From NCBI GenBank assembly GCA_963762605.1, contig CAVXLJ010000021.1:1-64000 (forward strand): 64,000 nucleotides of DNA. The letters run 5' to 3'. The notes beneath the pieces are model-generated. The model saw nothing but the letters and a program-made list of their open reading frames with translations. It searched no databases and had not been told where the DNA came from. This DNA comes from CAVSRC01 sp963762605. GTDB taxonomy: Bacteria; Pseudomonadota; Alphaproteobacteria; Rhizobiales; Kaistiaceae. Positions within the stretch are counted from its first letter, which is position 1. Each line of letters begins with the position of its first letter. Positions 35,908-43,616 of this stretch are shown here, one piece after another. Position numbers and translations under genes: made by a program.

Positions 35908-37695
35908 ATGGGCCGAGGGGACAAGGTGGATCAGAGTGTTGGGTTTCCCGCGCTGGAAGGCGTGCGTGGAGTCGTGATCGGCGTGAGTGGCTCGCGGACC
36001 AGTGTCGGGCTGCCGCAGACCTCGACCGACCTGATTGGCGACCAATGCGCGACGGTTGGCCGCTGCCTGAGCGTCCGGCGCGGCAGTGCGACGCTCATCG
36101 GCATGATCGTCGACGTGTCGCTGGAGACTTCCGCGGTCACGCGCGAGCAGGGCTATCACGTTACCGCCCATGTCGACATGATGGGTGAAATCCGCACCGA
36201 TAACGGTGGCGTGCCGCATTTCAGGCGCGGCATCATGCATTATCCGGTCATCGGCGACGAAGCGACGCTGGTCGACGCGGAAGAGCTGCGCCTGGTCTAC
36301 GCCGCCTCGGGGTCAACCAAGATCGCGATTGGCCGCCTGCACCACGACATCGGCGTCGGTGCCTATGTCGACATCGACAACATGCTCTCCAAGCACTTCG
36401 CCATCCTGGGTACGACCGGTGTCGGCAAGTCGAGCGCGGTATCGGTGCTGCTCAGCCAGATCCTCGACGTGCGCCCCAATGTCCGCATCTTCCTGCTCGA
36501 TGCGCACAACGAATACGGCCGCTGTTTCGGCGAGCGCGCGCGGGTGCTCAACCCGCGCAACATGAAGCTGCCCTTCTGGCTGTTCAACTTCGAGGAATTC
36601 ATCGACGTCATCTTCAGCCGCCGTCCGGGCGTCGAGGAAGAGGTGGCGATCCTGTCCGAGACGATCCCGCTGGCCAAGAGCCTCTATCTGCAAAATCGCG
36701 ACGCCGGCGACCGCCCGACGCTGAAGCGCTACGATCCCAAGATCACCGGCTTCACCGTGGACACGCCGGTGCCCTATCGCCTCCAGGATCTCATCAATCT
36801 GATCGACGAGCGCATGGGCAAGCTGGAGAACCGCGCGTCGCGGCTCAACTATTACAAGCTGATCACGCGCATCGAAACCGTGCGCAACGATCCGCGCTAC
36901 GGCTTCATGTTCGACAACGCCAATGTCGGCGGCGATACCATGGCCGAGGTGGTGCGCGAGCTTTTCCGCCTGCCGCCGAACGGCCAGCCGATGACTGTCA
37001 TGCAGCTTGCCGGCTTCCCCGCCGAGGTGGTCGATTCGGTGGTGTCGGTGCTCGGCCGCATGGCCTTCGATTTCGGCCTGTGGAGCGACGGCGCCGCGCC
37101 GCTGCTCTTCGTCGTCGAGGAGGCCCACCGCTATGCCTCCGCCGATCGTTCGCACGGCTTCGGTCCGACCCGCCGGGCGATTTCGCGCATCGCCAAGGAA
37201 GGGCGCAAATACGGCGTCTTCCTGGGCCTGGTCACCCAGCGTCCGGCGGAGCTGGACGCGACCGTCATCTCGCAGTGCTCGACGCTGTTCTGCATGCGGC
37301 TCGGCAACGAGCGCGACCAGGCGCTGGTGCGTTCGGCGGTCTCCGATGTTGCCGCCAACCTGCTGGCCTTTGTGCCGTCTCTGGGCACGCGCGAGGTGAT
37401 TGCCTTCGGCGAAGGCGTACCGCTGCCGACGCGCCTGGTGCTCAACGAACTGCCGATCGAGCGCGTTCCCAAGGCCGAGGCGGTCGCCAATCTCGCCACC
37501 AATTCGACCAGCATTTCGGACGACGACTTCATCGATGCGGTGATCGACAAGTGGCGCGGCTCGTCGATGACCGCCGGGACCAAGCCGGAACAACCGGAGA
37601 AGGAGAAGGACGCCATCGCGGAGCGGCTGGGCGCCCTGCATTCGGCTTTCGCCAAGGACCCGGTGCGCGCCTCGCTGCTCAAGCGCACGGTGTAG
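35908..37695 (+). CDS. HerA-like hexameric ATPase/helicase (DUF87)
   Basis: A 595-residue ATP-binding protein. It starts with a HAS-barrel-like beta domain (about 30-150), then the FtsK/HerA ATPase with Walker A at residues 168-176 (GTTGVGKSS), Walker B near 400 (LLFVVEEAHRYA), and the HerA-specific RAISRIAKEGRKYGVFLGLVTQRPAELDATVISQC. HerA usually works with the nuclease NurA in DNA end processing, but no nurA is adjacent. Orphan HerA proteins occur in many bacteria, some within antiphage systems with Sir2 or DUF4297 partners; none of those is seen here. The ATG at 35908 is chosen for the fit of the barrel. Confidence 0.88.
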   Translation: MGRGDKVDQSVGFPALEGVRGVVIGVSGSRTSVGLPQTSTDLIGDQCATVGRCLSVRRGSATLIGMIVDVSLETSAVTREQGYHVTAHVDMMGEIRTDNGGVPHFRRGIMHYPVIGDEATLVDAEELRLVYAASGSTKIAIGRLHHDIGVGAYVDIDNMLSKHFAILGTTGVGKSSAVSVLLSQILDVRPNVRIFLLDAHNEYGRCFGERARVLNPRNMKLPFWLFNFEEFIDVIFSRRPGVEEEVAILSETIPLAKSLYLQNRDAGDRPTLKRYDPKITGFTVDTPVPYRLQDLINLIDERMGKLENRASRLNYYKLITRIETVRNDPRYGFMFDNANVGGDTMAEVVRELFRLPPNGQPMTVMQLAGFPAEVVDSVVSVLGRMAFDFGLWSDGAAPLLFVVEEAHRYASADRSHGFGPTRRAISRIAKEGRKYGVFLGLVTQRPAELDATVISQCSTLFCMRLGNERDQALVRSAVSDVAANLLAFVPSLGTREVIAFGEGVPLPTRLVLNELPIERVPKAEAVANLATNSTSISDDDFIDAVIDKWRGSSMTAGTKPEQPEKEKDAIAERLGALHSAFAKDPVRASLLKRTV

Positions 37696-37990
37696 GCCTG
37701 GTCCAGTCGGGCAGGTTGTTTGGTTTGTGCGGTGAGCCGTCCGATCTCGGGGGTTCGCACGAGCCTTCGCTCTGCTTCTGTGCACAGCAACCTTGGCCGG
37801 GCTGAACCAGCACTATCCTTGGTCCACTGTCGCAACAAGGCCATCCACACAGGCCTTCAATCGGTCCAGCGCCACACGCCAGAACCAGCGCCACACGCCA
37901 GAAAACGCGAGTGCGAAGTTTCTTAGCCAGCGCCAATCGTCATGGTAAGACCGTCGATCGCCGCATCTCTGGCGTGAATCGGCGGGCCCT
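37696..37990. other. AT-richer gap with a 19-bp tandem duplication
   Basis: This 295-base gap has no supported gene. At 37866-37903 the 19-mer CCAGCGCCACACGCCAGAA occurs twice head to tail without mismatch. The base composition shifts to lower GC near the following glycosyltransferase, which suggests the boundary of acquired DNA. Confidence 0.6.
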
Positions 37991-39145
37991 TTGAGCAATC
38001 GAACGACACTCCCAACCGGCATCGCCTACGCGGTCCTATTCCTCTGGTCCGTGGCAATGCTTTGGCTCTGTTGGCGAGGCGGCGTTCGACACGACTACAG
38101 AGCCTACATCACGCAATGGCAACTATTGTTTAGTGGAGCCAATCCTTGGTCCACGAACAACGCCTATGGACCCGTCCACACTATCTTGGGGTTTCTTCTG
38201 CCATTGGGACAATTGGCCCCGAAATTTCTCATGGTTGGTGTGCTGCTCACCGCAAACGCTGCGCTGGTGGTCGAACTGCTGCGTGTGCGTGGGGTAAGTG
38301 GAATTCAAGCCATCTACTTGTTGGCCGTGCCGACCAACATGCTCGTGGTTGGTGTAGGGGTCCTCTATGGCCTCAATGACGCACTTGTTGCAGCACTGCT
38401 GGTTTCCGCCGCCCTTCTGCGGCACCGGGGCCTGCTTGTCCTCGCTGGGGTAGCTGTCGGCATGGCAGCGCTGACGAAGTATTATCCACTTCTATTGCTT
38501 CCGTTCTTTGCGCTCGACGGAAGGCGCCTGCGCTGGCCTTTGATTGTCAGTGGATTGGCGGTGTTTTGCATCGGCTTCGCCGCAACAATTGTGGTTTGGG
38601 GGGGGCCACCAATACACGCCTTATTGTATGGCGCTGAGCGCGGCCCAAAACTGCTGTCGATCATTCGGTCGTTGGTTGCAGTGTTCGGCGATGGCGGCGC
38701 CGTCGATTGGCTGATTAAGACGAACGCCTATTTCTTGGTGGCCGGGGTAGCGGCAATCTTCCTGTTCGCCTGGTGGACTCAACTCAATTGGCTGGAAGGT
38801 GTGGTGCTGGGGTATTTGGTGATGCTCACGTTGTACAAGGTGGGACACCAACAATTCTATGTTCCCTGGCTCTTCATGGTCGCCTCGCTGCCGTTGCTTA
38901 ACAAACGATCAGCCGACGTCGTCGCGACTATCCTTATTCCTGAGGTTCTGCTGCTGTCACTGTATCATTTCGGATACGATCGCGCCTCCGATGGATACCA
39001 TCAGGTGCTGGGCTGGGTGAGATCATATGGTGGCTTCATAGCCTTTCCGGTCAGCGCCGCCAGTATCGTCGCCAGTCTTGTCAGCGTCCGAAAGTCGGAG
39101 GCGCGCGACTCTGTGGCTCGCGGAGCGTCCGATCGCCCTGGATGA
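37991..39145 (+). CDS. GT87-like membrane glycosyltransferase, probably acquired
   Basis: A 384-residue membrane protein with about ten hydrophobic helices. The first loop, RHDYRAYITQWQLLFSGANPW followed by YGPVHTILGF, has the acidic site and the NPYxxxP-like element of GT87/DUF2029 polyprenol-dependent glycosyltransferases. Such enzymes move mannose or arabinose from lipid carriers. It begins with TTG at 37991. Codon use is plainly less GC-biased than the window (many A/T third bases), supporting recent transfer. Function by family resemblance only. Confidence 0.75.
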   Translation: MSNRTTLPTGIAYAVLFLWSVAMLWLCWRGGVRHDYRAYITQWQLLFSGANPWSTNNAYGPVHTILGFLLPLGQLAPKFLMVGVLLTANAALVVELLRVRGVSGIQAIYLLAVPTNMLVVGVGVLYGLNDALVAALLVSAALLRHRGLLVLAGVAVGMAALTKYYPLLLLPFFALDGRRLRWPLIVSGLAVFCIGFAATIVVWGGPPIHALLYGAERGPKLLSIIRSLVAVFGDGGAVDWLIKTNAYFLVAGVAAIFLFAWWTQLNWLEGVVLGYLVMLTLYKVGHQQFYVPWLFMVASLPLLNKRSADVVATILIPEVLLLSLYHFGYDRASDGYHQVLGWVRSYGGFIAFPVSAASIVASLVSVRKSEARDSVARGASDRPG

Positions 39146-39182
39146 ACGCGACGGGGAGCTATTTGCCCGAGGTAAGCCCGCC

Positions 39183-40115
39183 TCAGTCGAACAGGCTCGA
39201 CACTGACTTTTCGCTCGCCGTGCGGGCGATCGCTTCGCCGATCAGGGTTGAGATCGAAGTGACGCGGATGTTCGGGGCGGCGGTGACCGCCTCGGTCGGC
39301 TGGATCGAATCGGTGATCACCAGCTGCTCGATGTGCGAAGCGGTGACGCGCGCCACGGCCCCGCCCGACAGCACGCCGTGGGTAATGTAGGCAAGCACCG
39401 AGGCGGCGCCGGCGTCCATCAGCGCTTCGGCGGCGTTGACCAGCGTGCCGCCGGAATCGACGATGTCGTCGAACAGGATGCAGCGGCGGTCGGAGACGTC
39501 GCCAATGATGTTCATCACCTCCGCCTCGCCGGGGCGCTCGCGGCGCTTGTCGACGATGGCCAGCGGCGCGTCGATGCGCTTGGCCAGTGCCCGGGCGCGC
39601 ACCACGCCGCCGACGTCGGGAGACACCACCATGACGTTGCGCACGTCATGATGAGACCTGATATCGCGCGACATCACCGGCACCGAGAACAGGTTGTCGG
39701 TGGGAATGTCGAAGAAGCCCTGAATCTGACCGGCGTGCAGGTCCAGCGTCATCACCCGGTGGGCGCCGGCTTCGGTGATCAGGTTGGCGACCAGCTTGGC
39801 CGAGATCGGCGTACGGCCGGCGGAGCGGCGGTCCTGGCGGGCGTAGCCGAAATAGGGCAGCACGGCGGTGATGCGGCGCGCCGAGGAACGGCGCAGCGCA
39901 TCGCAGATGATCAAGAGCTCCATCAGGTTGTCGTTGGCCGGGTAGCTCGTCGACTGGATGATGAAGACGTCCTCGCCCCGGACGTTTTCCTGGATTTCGA
40001 CGAAGATTTCCTGGTCGGCGAAGCGCCTGACCAGGCATTTGGCGAGCGGAATCTCCAGATAGGCGGAGATCGCTTCCGCGAGCGGGCGGTTGGAGTTACC
40101 GGCGACGAGTTTCAT
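39183..40115 (-). CDS. prs: Ribose-phosphate pyrophosphokinase
   Basis: A 310-residue PRPP synthetase, turning ribose 5-phosphate and ATP into PRPP for nucleotide, histidine and tryptophan synthesis and for Apt, also in this window. The signature DLHAGQIQGFFDIPTDNL, the flexible loop region and the PRPP site CILFDDIVDSGGTL are complete. The ATG at 40115 gives the conserved MKLVAGNSNRPLAEAI start; a longer frame upstream has no match. It ends DSIQPTEAV...SSLFD, the normal C-terminus. Confidence 0.97.
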   Translation of the reverse strand: MKLVAGNSNRPLAEAISAYLEIPLAKCLVRRFADQEIFVEIQENVRGEDVFIIQSTSYPANDNLMELLIICDALRRSSARRITAVLPYFGYARQDRRSAGRTPISAKLVANLITEAGAHRVMTLDLHAGQIQGFFDIPTDNLFSVPVMSRDIRSHHDVRNVMVVSPDVGGVVRARALAKRIDAPLAIVDKRRERPGEAEVMNIIGDVSDRRCILFDDIVDSGGTLVNAAEALMDAGAASVLAYITHGVLSGGAVARVTASHIEQLVITDSIQPTEAVTAAPNIRVTSISTLIGEAIARTASEKSVSSLFD

Positions 40116-40237
40116 GATGCCAGCGTCCCGATGGGGGCGTCGATCGGCCGAATCCGGCAAGACGACAGTTGCATGACGCCGCGGCCTTGTAGCAATGCCG
40201 GGTGGGGCGTGGCAACGGCCTTCGCTGCCGCGGGCGC

Positions 40238-41008
40238 TCAATCTTCCAGCACGATCGCCGAAATCAGCCGGCCGTAGTCCGGCTCGCCGAGATGGGTCGC
40301 CCGCCGGTAGGAATAGAAGCGCTCAGGCTCGGCATAGGTGCACAGCGCCATATCAGCCGCCGTCACCCCGGCGGCCGTGAGCCGGGCGACCGTATAGCCG
40401 GGCAGGTCGAACAGGGCATGGCCGTCCCGTGCCGACGGGACGAAGAAGCGGGCATTGGCCGGGTCGGCTGCGGTGAACTGGGCAACCAGCTCCGGCCCCA
40501 CTTCGTAATTGGCTTGGCTGATCGAGGGGCCGAGCACCGCGACGATGTGTTCGCGCCGGGCGCCAAGGCCCTCCATGGCGGCGATCGCCGCCTCGGCGAC
40601 GCCGGCCAATGCCCCCCGCCAACCGGCATGCGCTGCACCGATCACCCTTGCCTTTGCGTCGGCGAAAAGGATCGGACCGCAATCGGCGGTGCCGATGCCG
40701 AGCGCGACGCCGGCGTGATTGGTGACCACGGCGTCCGCTTTCGGTCCGGTGCCGGCCTGCCAGGCGGTCTCCACCACCACCGCGTCGGTGCCGTGGATCT
40801 GATAGGGGGTCGCCAGCCGGTCGGCGGCGACGCCCAGCGCGGTGCAAACGCGGGCACGGTTCTCCATCACGCGCTCGCGCGCATCGTGCGAGCCGATGCC
40901 GCAGTTGAGACTGGCATAAAGGCCGGTCGAAACGCCGCCGGCACGGGTGAAGAAGCCGTGGACAATGCCGGGAAGCTGCAGCGAAGGGTGGGTGATGACG
41001 GGGATCAT
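40238..41008 (-). CDS. pgeF: Peptidoglycan editing factor PgeF (YfiH/multicopper polyphenol oxidase-type)
   Basis: A 256-residue YfiH-family protein, a zinc enzyme that removes wrongly placed L-serine from muropeptide precursors in E. coli. Key pieces are GFFTRAGGVSTGLYASLNCG, the QIHGTDAVVV histidine, TADCGPILFADAK with the catalytic cysteine, and AAHAGWRGALAGV with the second histidine. It belongs to the lgt-midA-pgeF operon, but a 524-bp repeat/nuclease module now lies between midA and pgeF. It may have its own promoter or depend on read-through. Confidence 0.93.
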   Translation of the reverse strand: MIPVITHPSLQLPGIVHGFFTRAGGVSTGLYASLNCGIGSHDARERVMENRARVCTALGVAADRLATPYQIHGTDAVVVETAWQAGTGPKADAVVTNHAGVALGIGTADCGPILFADAKARVIGAAHAGWRGALAGVAEAAIAAMEGLGARREHIVAVLGPSISQANYEVGPELVAQFTAADPANARFFVPSARDGHALFDLPGYTVARLTAAGVTAADMALCTYAEPERFYSYRRATHLGEPDYGRLISAIVLED

Positions 41009-41037
41009 GGGCCTATTTGATCATGTTCCTGTGGTTC

Positions 41038-41152
41038 CCGTGTCCCGGGCGCGGTGCGGTGCGAAGTGCCGCACCGCAGAACCGGGACCTACGAACCGCG
41101 TGGGCCCCGGATCTGCGGCGCACCGTTACACGCTGCACCGCGTCCGGGGAAC
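41038..41152 (+). repeat. 115-bp two-unit palindromic repeat, copy 1
   Basis: Unit A (about 41040-41091) forms a long hairpin with central stem CGGTGCGG/CCGCACCG and outer CCCGG/CCGGG. Unit B (about 41105-41152) is a similar hairpin in the opposite sense, from CCCCGGATCTGCGG to CCGCGTCCGGGG. The 16-base spacer includes CGAACCGCGTGGG. It differs from copy 2 at one base (C for T in TGCGGCGC). A diverged copy is split by IS110 at 29465-30688. Confidence 0.92.
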
Positions 41153-41158
41153 GGAGGC

Positions 41159-41440
41159 TCAAACGATCTCATCATATAGATCCCGCCAATCGGGATTGGT
41201 CTTCTCGATCAGTGCGATCTTCCATGCCCGTCGCCACTTCTTGATCCGCGCTTCCGCCTCTCGCGCCTCGTCGATGCGCTCGAAGGACTCGGCATAGACC
41301 AGCATCTTCACGCCGTACCGCCGGGTAAATCCGGGAACGAGGCCCTGCCGGTGTTCGGAGATGCGGCGGCCGAGGTCATTGGTTACACCGACATAGAGTG
41401 TTCCGTGCTTCCGGCTGGCGAGGATGTAGACCCAATACAT
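41159..41440 (-). CDS. Single-domain GIY-YIG nuclease
   Basis: A 93-residue GIY-YIG endonuclease domain (UPF0213 type). The core motifs are VYILASRKHGTLYVGVTNDLGRR, where VYI and YVG stand for GIY and YIG, arginine in the DLGRR helix, and the metal-binding glutamate in the helix of FERIDEAREAEARIKKWRR. It ends NPDWRDLYDEIV, the standard tail. Stop and start are each 6 bases from a 115-bp repeat, so its promoter and ribosome site must lie in or beside copy 2. Solitary GIY-YIG proteins have poorly known roles in DNA repair or mobility. Confidence 0.93.
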   Translation of the reverse strand: MYWVYILASRKHGTLYVGVTNDLGRRISEHRQGLVPGFTRRYGVKMLVYAESFERIDEAREAEARIKKWRRAWKIALIEKTNPDWRDLYDEIV

Positions 41441-41446
41441 GACGTG

Positions 41447-41561
41447 CCGTGTCCCGGGCGCGGTGCGGTGCGAAGTGCCGCACCGCAGAACCGGGACCTA
41501 CGAACCGCGTGGGCCCCGGATCTGCGGTGCACCGTTACACGCTGCACCGCGTCCGGGGAAC
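41447..41561 (+). repeat. 115-bp two-unit palindromic repeat, copy 2
   Basis: It matches copy 1 at 114 of 115 positions and has the same orientation. Its left edge is 6 bases from the start codon of the GIY-YIG gene (minus strand), and its right edge is 23 bases from the midA stop. Confidence 0.92.
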
Positions 41562-41584
41562 AGACGTCCCGCAAGACCCGCGTT

Positions 41585-42658
41585 CTACCCGATCTTGTCG
41601 AAGATCGGCAGCTTGAGCCCCGGCGAGGCGATGGCCAGCACCTTGAACAGCGTGCCCATCGCCTTCGGTCCGGCCAGCCGCTCGATCGCGCTGGCGAGCT
41701 GGTCGCGCGTCTTGGCGTCCTTGTCGCGGCCGAGCACCTGCGCGCGCTCGACCAGACCGAGGCGGACCAGAAACTCGCCCTGTCCGATCACCGGACGCGG
41801 TTCGATGCCGGCTTGGATTGCGGTGCGGGCAAGGGCCGAGAAATCGACATGGCAGGTCACGTCGGCCTCGCCGGGCATGGCGAAGGGGCTTTCGTATTTG
41901 TGCTGGCGCACCGCCTGCAGCGTGTCACCGACACCGGGCTTGTCGCTGCCGTAATCGACGATGAGCGCCGCGCCGCGGTCGCGGGCGATGCGCTCGCCGA
42001 TCATGGACATCACCGCCTTGCCGGTCGGCGAGGCCTCGACCACGGCCCCTTCGGGCAGGGTGATTTCCGCCGGCCGCTGGGCAACCGGCGACAGGCCGAA
42101 GGTAAACGCGTCGTCGTCGGTGAGGCCGATCACCCGCTCCGCCCAGGCACCGTCCTGCCATTGGAACTGGCGCACCGGCATGGCGTCGAAGAATTCGTTG
42201 GCGACGAAGATGATCGGCGCGTGTGGAATGTCGTCGATGCGGGCATGCCAGTGGACAGCATGACCGGTGGGAGCGAGCGCCGCCTGCTGCACTTGCCTGA
42301 GCCGCGGGCTCATCTCCACCAGATGGACGCTCGCCGCGTGCAAGAAGGAGGGCTTGACCCGCCCGGTGCGCAGCATGTCGGCCATCAGCGTGCCACGGCC
42401 GGGGCCGAGCTCGGCCAGGACAAATGGATCCGGCGAACCCAGCATTTCCCATACGCCGATCGTCCACAGGCCGATCAGCTCGCCGAAGATCTGGCTGATC
42501 TCGGGGGCGGTGATGAAATCGCCGGCCCGCCCGAACGGCTCGCTGCGCATGTAGTAGCCGTGCTTGGGGTCGGCGAGGCAGGCCGCCATGAAGTCGGCGA
42601 CCGTGATCGGGCCGCTCGAACGGATCTGCGCCTTGAGCTTCTCGGCGAGCGGGGTCAC
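41585..42658 (-). CDS. SAM-dependent methyltransferase, MidA/NDUFAF7 family
   Basis: A 357-residue DUF185 protein. The SAM site is VLAELGPGRGTLMADMLR, with FVANEFFDAMPVRQF and LIVDYGSDKPGVGDTLQAV as further family blocks. The mitochondrial relative NDUFAF7 methylates a complex I subunit; the bacterial role is probably similar but not shown. The start is GTG at 42658, overlapping the lgt stop by three bases, so the two are translated together. Confidence 0.92.
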   Translation of the reverse strand: MTPLAEKLKAQIRSSGPITVADFMAACLADPKHGYYMRSEPFGRAGDFITAPEISQIFGELIGLWTIGVWEMLGSPDPFVLAELGPGRGTLMADMLRTGRVKPSFLHAASVHLVEMSPRLRQVQQAALAPTGHAVHWHARIDDIPHAPIIFVANEFFDAMPVRQFQWQDGAWAERVIGLTDDDAFTFGLSPVAQRPAEITLPEGAVVEASPTGKAVMSMIGERIARDRGAALIVDYGSDKPGVGDTLQAVRQHKYESPFAMPGEADVTCHVDFSALARTAIQAGIEPRPVIGQGEFLVRLGLVERAQVLGRDKDAKTRDQLASAIERLAGPKAMGTLFKVLAIASPGLKLPIFDKIG

Positions 42659-43503
42659 GCCTTTTCCACCGCGCTTTGGCCCGGCCGGCGCGCCGCCCAC
42701 AGCATGATCCCGGTGCCCACGACGATCATCGGGATCGAGAGAAGCATGCCCTCGGTCAGCCCGCCGGCGAGATAGCCGATCTGGATGTCGGGCTGGCGGA
42801 AGAACTCGGCGAAGGTGCGCGCGACGCCGTAGCCGGCGACGAAGGCGCCGGCGACGAAGCCGGGGGTGGCCAGCTTGTGATAGCGGTGGGTGAGCAGGCG
42901 CAGGACGAGGAAGAGCACAATGCCTTCCAGCGCCGCCTCGTAGAGCTGGCTCGGATGGCGCGCCACGGTGCCGCCGTCCGGCGCGGTCGGAAAGTATACC
43001 GCCCAGGGCAGGTCGCTCGGCCGGCCCCACAGTTCGCCGTTAACGAAATTCGCCAGCCGGCCGAAAAACAGGCCGAAGGTCACCGACGGTCCGATGACGT
43101 CGAACAGCGACCACAGCGAGAAGCCGCGCGAGCGGGCAAACAGGATCATCGCCAGCGTGGTGCCGAGGAAGCCGCCGTGGAACGACATGCCGCCGTGCCA
43201 GACCTCGAGGATCTGCCAGGGATTGGCGATGTAGACGGGCAGGTCGTAGAACAGCACATAGCCGATGCGCCCGCCGCCGATGATGCCGATCGCCGCCCAC
43301 ACGACGAAGTCGTCGATGTCGGCCGGCTTCATCGGCGCTCCCGCCGGTCCCCACAGGCGCGGATTGCCGACCAGCCGCTTGGCGTACCACCAGCCGATGA
43401 AGATGCCGGCGATATAGGCCAGCGCGTACCAGCGGATGGCGAAGGGGCCGACCTGGATCAGAATCGGATCGAAGGCAGGGAAGGGCAGGGCGAAAAGCGG
43501 CAT
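42655..43503 (-). CDS. lgt: Prolipoprotein diacylglyceryl transferase
   Basis: A 282-residue inner-membrane enzyme that adds diacylglycerol from phosphatidylglycerol to the cysteine of prolipoproteins. Seven or so membrane helices are visible. Signature blocks: HGGMSFHGGFLG, the Lgt motif GRLANFVNGELWGRPSD with its essential arginine and glutamate, and ARHPSQLYEAALEG. The length is normal. It leads the lgt-midA-(GIY-YIG module)-pgeF group. Confidence 0.96.
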   Translation of the reverse strand: MPLFALPFPAFDPILIQVGPFAIRWYALAYIAGIFIGWWYAKRLVGNPRLWGPAGAPMKPADIDDFVVWAAIGIIGGGRIGYVLFYDLPVYIANPWQILEVWHGGMSFHGGFLGTTLAMILFARSRGFSLWSLFDVIGPSVTFGLFFGRLANFVNGELWGRPSDLPWAVYFPTAPDGGTVARHPSQLYEAALEGIVLFLVLRLLTHRYHKLATPGFVAGAFVAGYGVARTFAEFFRQPDIQIGYLAGGLTEGMLLSIPMIVVGTGIMLWAARRPGQSAVEKA

Positions 43504-43616
43504 CGGCGGTCCCGGATTCGCGGCGCAAACTGCGCTGCCCGTGGGGCGGGGTCAAGGCAGGACCTGTGCTGTGCAACCCGCTGGAAGCAATCGCGCCGGA
43601 ATTTGTGATCGGAAGT

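Larger units (their letters stand above)
41038..41561. mobile_element. Putative repeat-flanked GIY-YIG mobile module
   Basis: The module is made of a 115-bp repeat, 6 bases, a 282-base GIY-YIG gene, 6 bases, and a second 115-bp repeat in the same orientation. It separates midA from pgeF in an operon that is otherwise conserved. Removing it would leave about 50 bases between the two genes. That it moves as a unit is inference from the near-identity of the repeats and the tight packing. Confidence 0.55.

Noticed and set aside
41038..41561. CRISPR-like pair of repeats
   Set aside because: The repeats are 115 bp palindromic units separated by a gene, not short repeats with spacers.
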